A DNA stretch of 10,302 nucleotides, taken from a bacterium (lineage in GTDB: Bacteria > Latescibacterota > UBA2968 > GCA-2709665). Made by a program: the position numbers and the translations under genes. The stretch spans positions 1-10,302 of the forward strand of contig JAQCGA010000089.1 of assembly GCA_027619145.1 (NCBI GenBank). The letters run 5' to 3'. This document shows, one piece after another, positions 6,000 through 10,302 of the stretch. The notes beneath the pieces were generated by a model that had not been told where the DNA came from, did not search any database, and worked only from the letters and a program-made list of their open reading frames with translations. Positions within the stretch are counted from its first letter, which is position 1. Every line of letters begins with the position of its first letter.

Positions 6000-7459
6000 C
6001 GGACACCCCCATCCTGAACACCGGCGGCATTCTCTTCATGTCTCTCTATCTGGTCGCCCTCCTGCTCATCGGCTACGCCGGACGCCGCGCCCGCCAGGAA
6101 GACTCGCTTGCAGACTTTTACCTGGGCGGCCGCAGCCTGGGCGTTTTTGTCCTCTTCCTCACCCTCTACGCCACGCAGTACAGCGGGAATACCCTTATCG
6201 GTTACGCCGGTGCAGCCTATCGGCAGGGGTTCCAGTTCCTCGTGAGCGTCACCTTCATGATGTCCATCATTGGCGCGTACCTCATCTTTGCACCCAAACT
6301 GCATCGCCTCTCGGCCAAAGAAAGCTTCATTACCCCGGGAGACTATATCCAGCACCGCTTTGGTAGCCGAACGCTCACCTTGCTGGCCACCCTCCTGTGT
6401 ATCTTTGCTCTGAGCAACTACATCCTCTCCAACCTCAAAGCCATTGGCTACGTGGTAGAAGGTGCCACTGGTGGACGGGTCAGTTTCGCCCAGGGCATCC
6501 TCGCACTTTCTCTCATCATGGTCGTCTACGAAACCCTGGGTGGCTTGCGCAGCGTAGCCTGGACAGATGTTCTCCAGGGCCTGCTTCTGCTGGTCGGCTG
6601 CGCCGTCCTTTTTGTCGCCATCGAAATCCATTACGGGGGTCTCTCTCACGCAACAGATCGCCTCCAGGTCCTCCGCCCGGACTTCTGGCGGCCACCGGAC
6701 GCTGCCGAGAAACGCCTCTGGCTCAGCACGCTGGCCATCGTCTTCTTCGGTGTGCCCGTCTACCCCCAGGCCATCCAGCGCATCTACGCCGCAAAAAATG
6801 AGCGCACGCTCAAACGGTCGTTTCAGCTCATGGTTTTCATGCCCATCTTCACCACTTTTTTTATTATTGTCGTGGGCATTGTGGGTGCCGCCCAATTCCC
6901 CGGACTGGACCGCCAGGCCAGCGAAGGCATTGTCCTGCACCTGCTGGGCGATATGGCTTTGCATATGCCCGGTATCGGACTCCTCATCATCATCTTCCTC
7001 TCCGCAGTGGTCGCCGCCATCATGTCCACTGTAGATTCTGCCTTGCTCGCCATCTCCTCTCTCTTCACCCAGGATCTCTACCGCCCCTTACGCCCCAACG
7101 CCACCCAGGCCCACCTCACCACCGCCGGCAAACGCTTTTCCTGGGTGCTCATGGCTCTTATGGCCTACCTGGCTACCGTGCTTCCACAGACCATCTGGCG
7201 ACTCACAGAAATCAAGCTTGAACTACTCTGCCAGGTTGCACCTGCCTTTTTTATTGGCATCCACGTCCGCTCCCTCCGCACCTCCGCAGTCTTTGCTGGA
7301 CTCGCTGCCGGAACCGCTGTTACGCTTGCCCTCATGATTGCCAGTCTGGCCGGTGCGCCGCTTTCTACCCGCCCCTGGGGAATTCACGCTGGCATCTGGG
7401 GCCTGTCTGCCAACCTTCTTGTACTTGGGTTTGTTTCCCTGCGAACCCGACCAACCTGA
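5996..7459 (+). CDS. Sodium:solute symporter family (SSS) transporter
   Basis: This is a 487-residue inner-membrane carrier with about 12-13 predicted helices, within the usual SSS range, which moves a small organic solute using the sodium gradient. Family signs are an early FYLGGRSLG (about 42-50) after helix 1, ATQYSGNTLIGYAG in helix 2, the signature GGLRSVAWTDVLQG (near 180-195), and AAIMSTVDSALLAISS in the helix carrying the second sodium site, where S344-T345 match the Ser-Thr pair of PutP. QDLYRP follows as is common. The overall look is closest to the pantothenate/monocarboxylate branch, but substrate cannot be read from sequence. The start overlaps the stop of the small membrane gene. 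The gene is C-rich with many C-ending codons, like the glycosylase gene. A long open frame on the opposite strand (5951-6964) is a by-product of this composition. Confidence 0.93.
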   Translation: MTDTPILNTGGILFMSLYLVALLLIGYAGRRARQEDSLADFYLGGRSLGVFVLFLTLYATQYSGNTLIGYAGAAYRQGFQFLVSVTFMMSIIGAYLIFAPKLHRLSAKESFITPGDYIQHRFGSRTLTLLATLLCIFALSNYILSNLKAIGYVVEGATGGRVSFAQGILALSLIMVVYETLGGLRSVAWTDVLQGLLLLVGCAVLFVAIEIHYGGLSHATDRLQVLRPDFWRPPDAAEKRLWLSTLAIVFFGVPVYPQAIQRIYAAKNERTLKRSFQLMVFMPIFTTFFIIVVGIVGAAQFPGLDRQASEGIVLHLLGDMALHMPGIGLLIIIFLSAVVAAIMSTVDSALLAISSLFTQDLYRPLRPNATQAHLTTAGKRFSWVLMALMAYLATVLPQTIWRLTEIKLELLCQVAPAFFIGIHVRSLRTSAVFAGLAAGTAVTLALMIASLAGAPLSTRPWGIHAGIWGLSANLLVLGFVSLRTRPT

Positions 7460-7576
7460 TCCATTGACGAACCTCGCTTCCCTCCTCCCTCTTTTCTTCT
7501 GTTTACTTTTTGCTTCTTACTTTTTACTTTGTGAGCACTGCCTATTCATTGACCATGTCACATTCGGGGGAACAGC
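7460..7576 (+). other. Pyrimidine-rich spacer between transport and signalling genes
   Basis: The first half is almost without G: 7477-7500 is an unbroken run of 24 pyrimidines, and 7474-7530 holds only three G. TTACTTTTT occurs at 7503-7511 and 7517-7525 (14 bases apart), with a shorter third copy at 7524-7530. There is no hairpin, so no intrinsic terminator for the symporter operon; a C-rich, G-poor, unstructured stretch fits a Rho-dependent site. I see no convincing promoter for the next gene. Confidence 0.5.
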
Positions 7577-8488
7577 ATGTACAGGGTACTCATTGTGGAT
7601 GATGATCCCAGCGTACTCACGTTTGTCAAAAACGCTCTGAGAAATGAAGATTTTGAGGTTGATACCGCAACCAATGCGGAGCAAGCGTTCGCCCTGCTGG
7701 CCGAAACCCTGCCAGCGCTGATGATTCTGGACATCAATCTGCCCAGGACCGATGGGTACGAAATTCTCAAAACCATCCGGGAAGAACGCCGGTACGACCT
7801 GATGTCTATCGTCCTGCTTTCAGCTACAGGCGATCTGGAAAGCAAAATCAAAGGTCTGGACCTGGGAGCCATAGATTATATGGTGAAACCCATCCATCCC
7901 AAAGAATTAGCCGCTCGCGTGCGTGCCCTGCTCCGAATCAAACAACGCCACGATCACATTTTCTCAGAATACCAGCGGCTCTCCGAACTTACACTGACAG
8001 ACCCGCTCACGGGCGCATATAACCGCCGCGCCCTGGACAGCCTGCTCAAAGCCAGACTTTCCGAGTCCACCCGGTACAGCATTCCTGTTTCCTGTGTCAT
8101 GTTAGACATTGACCATTTTAAGCAGGTCAACGATACCTACGGCCACGACGTGGGAGACCTGGTACTGCGGGAAGTCTCTCGCCTCACTTTCTCCCAATGC
8201 CGGCAGGAAGACGCTTTGATCCGTTATGGCGGCGAGGAATTTCTGGTGATCCTCTTCCACACATCTAAAAAAGGTGCAATTACCTTTTCCGAGCGCCTGC
8301 GCCTACAGGTTGCCGACCATAGCTTTATGGTGGACCAGAAATCTGTCCGGATTACCATCAGCGTAGGCACTGCCACGCACCCCGAAGATGGCGTTACCGA
8401 CGAGGTAGATACCCTGATTAAAATGGCCGACCGCAGACTTTATGCCGCCAAGCGCAGCGGCCGCAACAAAGTCGTTTCAGAAGATTGA
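7577..8488 (+). CDS. Response regulator with REC and GGDEF domains (diguanylate cyclase)
   Basis: This is a PleD/WspR-like signalling enzyme that makes c-di-GMP from two GTP when its receiver domain is phosphorylated. The REC domain (about 2-118) has the acidic pair D8-D9-D10, the phospho-acceptor D52 (LMILDINLP), S82 and K104 (MVKP), all as required. A short helical linker (about 119-137) leads to the GGDEF domain, opening LTDPLTGAYNRRAL, with D178 in LDIDHFKQVNDTYGH for metal and substrate. The active loop is GGEEF at 218-222 (RYGGEEF). The inhibitory site R209-x-x-D212 is at the correct distance, so product feedback is expected. The domain ends with the usual AAKRSGRNKV. A strong ribosome site (GGGGGAA) precedes the ATG. 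No cognate histidine kinase is in the window. The stop is one base before the McrB-like gene. Base composition is more balanced than in the symporter gene. Confidence 0.95.
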   Translation: MYRVLIVDDDPSVLTFVKNALRNEDFEVDTATNAEQAFALLAETLPALMILDINLPRTDGYEILKTIREERRYDLMSIVLLSATGDLESKIKGLDLGAIDYMVKPIHPKELAARVRALLRIKQRHDHIFSEYQRLSELTLTDPLTGAYNRRALDSLLKARLSESTRYSIPVSCVMLDIDHFKQVNDTYGHDVGDLVLREVSRLTFSQCRQEDALIRYGGEEFLVILFHTSKKGAITFSERLRLQVADHSFMVDQKSVRITISVGTATHPEDGVTDEVDTLIKMADRRLYAAKRSGRNKVVSED

Positions 8489-8489
8489 T

Positions 8490-10280
8490 ATGCCCTCTTT
8501 TACCGGATTCACCACCAACGACTTCCACGCTTGCAACGGTACTCGTATGGGTGCCAGGCACCTGCACGACCGCATGGAAACCCTCAAAGAACAGCTCGCT
8601 CCCGCTGTTTCCAAATTCGATACAAACCTGACTCCTGTGGTTTCTCCGGTGTACACCACCGCTCAATTTCGTCCCAACCAGGACCGACCGAGAGATCACG
8701 CCTGCCTCTATTTTGTAGATCGAACCCTTAAAAAAAGTCCGTTTCCCCGCCTGCCTCAGCTCGGCATCTATCTACACGCAGATTCTCTTTCTGTAGGCTT
8801 TTATGCCGGTTGGTGGTCTCGTAAAAACCTGCGCCAACTCTTTAAAAATACCGCTTCTTTCCGACGCCTCGTCCCACAAAAAGGGTATCGCTGTCTGGCC
8901 GGAGACATCATCGTTGCTTCTCCGGAACGTTCCGTTGCCTGGTCTCCTGCACGGCTCAAAAACACAGACCGTCCCATCTTTGTCGGTCGTATTTTCACAC
9001 CCGAAAGCCCGGAACTCGCCTCACTCGACCTCTTCGACCACATCCTCGAAATCTTCCGCGACTTGCATCCTCTGTACCTGCATTTTACCAAAGCCCGCTC
9101 AAGCCGTTCTCCCGCACCCATCATCTACGATCCCGAACCCGAAGACCCGGAAGTCGTACGAGATTCTCTCAGGCCCGGCGAAGCGGACCTGCTCCAGGAG
9201 TTGTACCGGTATATTTCCAATCGGGGTTTCCGCATCCAGCCAGACATGTTCTTTAACCTCTATCTCTGCCTGAAAACCAAACCGTTTCTCATCCTGGCTG
9301 GCATCTCCGGAACTGGGAAAAGCACCATCCTCCGCCTGCTGGCCGAAGCCATCAATGGCATCCAGAACGGACAGGCACAGGGGTACCAGCTCATCCCTGT
9401 CCGCCCAGACTGGCACGATACACGCGACCTCCTCGGTTTCGAAAACCTGCTTACCGAAACCTACCGTACCGGTGCGTTCCTGCAGGCCATAGCCAAGGCG
9501 CGATCCGAACCCGGACGGCCCTTCTTTGTCTGCCTGGACGAAATGAACCTGGCCCGGGTAGAACACTATTTTTCAGATATTCTGAGCCTGATGGAAACGG
9601 CGCGCCGCACCCCAGAAGGCGATTTCACCACCGATCCAATTGAGCTGGCCCGAGGCCGGAAAGAAATTGAAACAGAAGACCTGGGCATCTTGCCTGCCCA
9701 ACTACCCATCCCACCCAACCTCTTCATTGCGGGTACCGTTAACATCGATGAAACCACCTACGGATTCAGCCCCAAAGTCCTGGACCGGGCCAACACCATT
9801 GCCTTCGACCACGTGGACCTCTCGCTGAACGAATCAGATGCGGACCCAGAAGTCAACTCCGGCGCACTCAAAGACCTGGGCGCGGCCCTCTGCGACCGCC
9901 CCTACCGCAACCTGGCCGACATTCGCGCCCGCGATGAAGTGATCTCATGGAATAATAATCTCATTGAAATCAACCAGTTGCTTTCATCAGAAAACTTGCA
10001 CTTTGCCTACCGAATTCGCGACGAGATTCTCCTGTACATGGCCTATGCCCAGGATCTCATCGACGCGTTGCCCGCCCCGGCAGTCCTTACAACAGAAGAT
10101 GCCTTTGACTACCAGATCCTTCAGAAAATCCTGCCTCGCCTCTCTGGCATTGGCGAAGAAACCAGCGGCCTCTTAAATGCCCTGCTTGCCCTCTGCGAAC
10201 CCTCATTTCCCCGTTCAGCCCAAAAACTACGCCAGATGCGCCGCCGCCTGGAACGCACCGGTTTCACCAGCTTCTGGTAG
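8490..10280 (+). CDS. McrB-like AAA+ ATPase/GTPase with an unusual N-terminal domain
   Basis: This 596-residue protein has two parts. The C-terminal half is a McrB-family AAA+ motor: Walker A G271-ISGTGKS-278, then VRPDWHDTRDLLGFENL with the YRTGAF element typical of the family, Walker B with D350-E351 in CLDEMNLARVEHYFSDIL, a sensor-1 segment G415-TVNIDETT, and the likely arginine finger R433 in KVLDRA. McrB proteins form hexameric rings that drive a separate nuclease (McrC or a DUF2357/PD-(D/E)XK protein) in modification-dependent restriction. Residues 1 to about 200 are unlike E. coli McrB; they open FTGFTTNDF and RMETLKEQLAP, recalling YktB/DUF1054 proteins, an uncertain match from memory. 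The ATG at 8490 is chosen over 8442, which lies inside the cyclase gene. The ribosome site is weak (AGAAGA), so translation probably relies on reinitiation after the cyclase stop. No nuclease domain is seen, and the window ends 22 bases after the stop. Confidence 0.9.
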   Translation: MPSFTGFTTNDFHACNGTRMGARHLHDRMETLKEQLAPAVSKFDTNLTPVVSPVYTTAQFRPNQDRPRDHACLYFVDRTLKKSPFPRLPQLGIYLHADSLSVGFYAGWWSRKNLRQLFKNTASFRRLVPQKGYRCLAGDIIVASPERSVAWSPARLKNTDRPIFVGRIFTPESPELASLDLFDHILEIFRDLHPLYLHFTKARSSRSPAPIIYDPEPEDPEVVRDSLRPGEADLLQELYRYISNRGFRIQPDMFFNLYLCLKTKPFLILAGISGTGKSTILRLLAEAINGIQNGQAQGYQLIPVRPDWHDTRDLLGFENLLTETYRTGAFLQAIAKARSEPGRPFFVCLDEMNLARVEHYFSDILSLMETARRTPEGDFTTDPIELARGRKEIETEDLGILPAQLPIPPNLFIAGTVNIDETTYGFSPKVLDRANTIAFDHVDLSLNESDADPEVNSGALKDLGAALCDRPYRNLADIRARDEVISWNNNLIEINQLLSSENLHFAYRIRDEILLYMAYAQDLIDALPAPAVLTTEDAFDYQILQKILPRLSGIGEETSGLLNALLALCEPSFPRSAQKLRQMRRRLERTGFTSFW

Positions 10281-10302
10281 TCCTTTTTCCCTGTACAAAC
10301 AA

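Noticed and set aside
5951..6964. 337-codon minus-strand frame opposite the symporter gene
   Set aside because: Highly charged, low-complexity translation antisense to a clear SSS gene; a shadow caused by C-rich coding.
8442..8489. Upstream ATG of the McrB-like gene, giving 612 residues
   Set aside because: It lies inside the cyclase gene, and the extra residues (MPPSAAAATKSFQKID) are an out-of-frame read of conserved cyclase codons.

Overview
This is a bacterial chromosomal window with moderately high GC. Two 60-base samples counted by eye gave about 62% in the glycosylase gene and about 43% in the HEPN gene. Nothing marks a plasmid, phage or insertion sequence. The organism cannot be fixed from the sequence. 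The short-form [2Fe-2S] dihydroxy-acid dehydratase, a YbbA/YbbP-type exporter, a MNT-HEPN pair and intergenic CTTTGCG-type repeats would suit an uncultured environmental bacterium (for example a Latescibacterota- or Poribacteria-like lineage), but this is a weak impression from memory.

The left half (1-5067) is read leftwards. It holds, in transcription order from the right: ilvD (branched-chain amino-acid and CoA-precursor synthesis), with a good promoter candidate and a roughly 130-nt leader; a 283-bp repeat-bearing spacer; an overlapping nucleotidyltransferase/HEPN pair (toxin-antitoxin type) closed by a strong hairpin terminator; then an ABC ATPase and an FtsX-type permease that overlap by ATGA, the permease running off the left edge.

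The right half (5260-10280) is read rightwards. First comes a tight three-gene run: a Mug/TDG-family uracil-DNA glycosylase, a small two-helix membrane protein, and a sodium:solute symporter coupled by ATGA overlap. A 117-bp pyrimidine-rich gap separates this from a response-regulator diguanylate cyclase (REC-GGDEF with intact active and inhibitory sites), followed after one base by a McrB-like AAA+ ATPase with an unusual N-terminal domain. The likely nuclease partner of the McrB-like protein would lie just past the right edge.

The most interesting points are the one-base coupling of a c-di-GMP synthase to a McrB-like defence-type ATPase, the uncharacterised N-terminal domain of that ATPase, the tandem 11-mer overlapping the ilvD promoter, and C-richness of the + strand regardless of gene direction.
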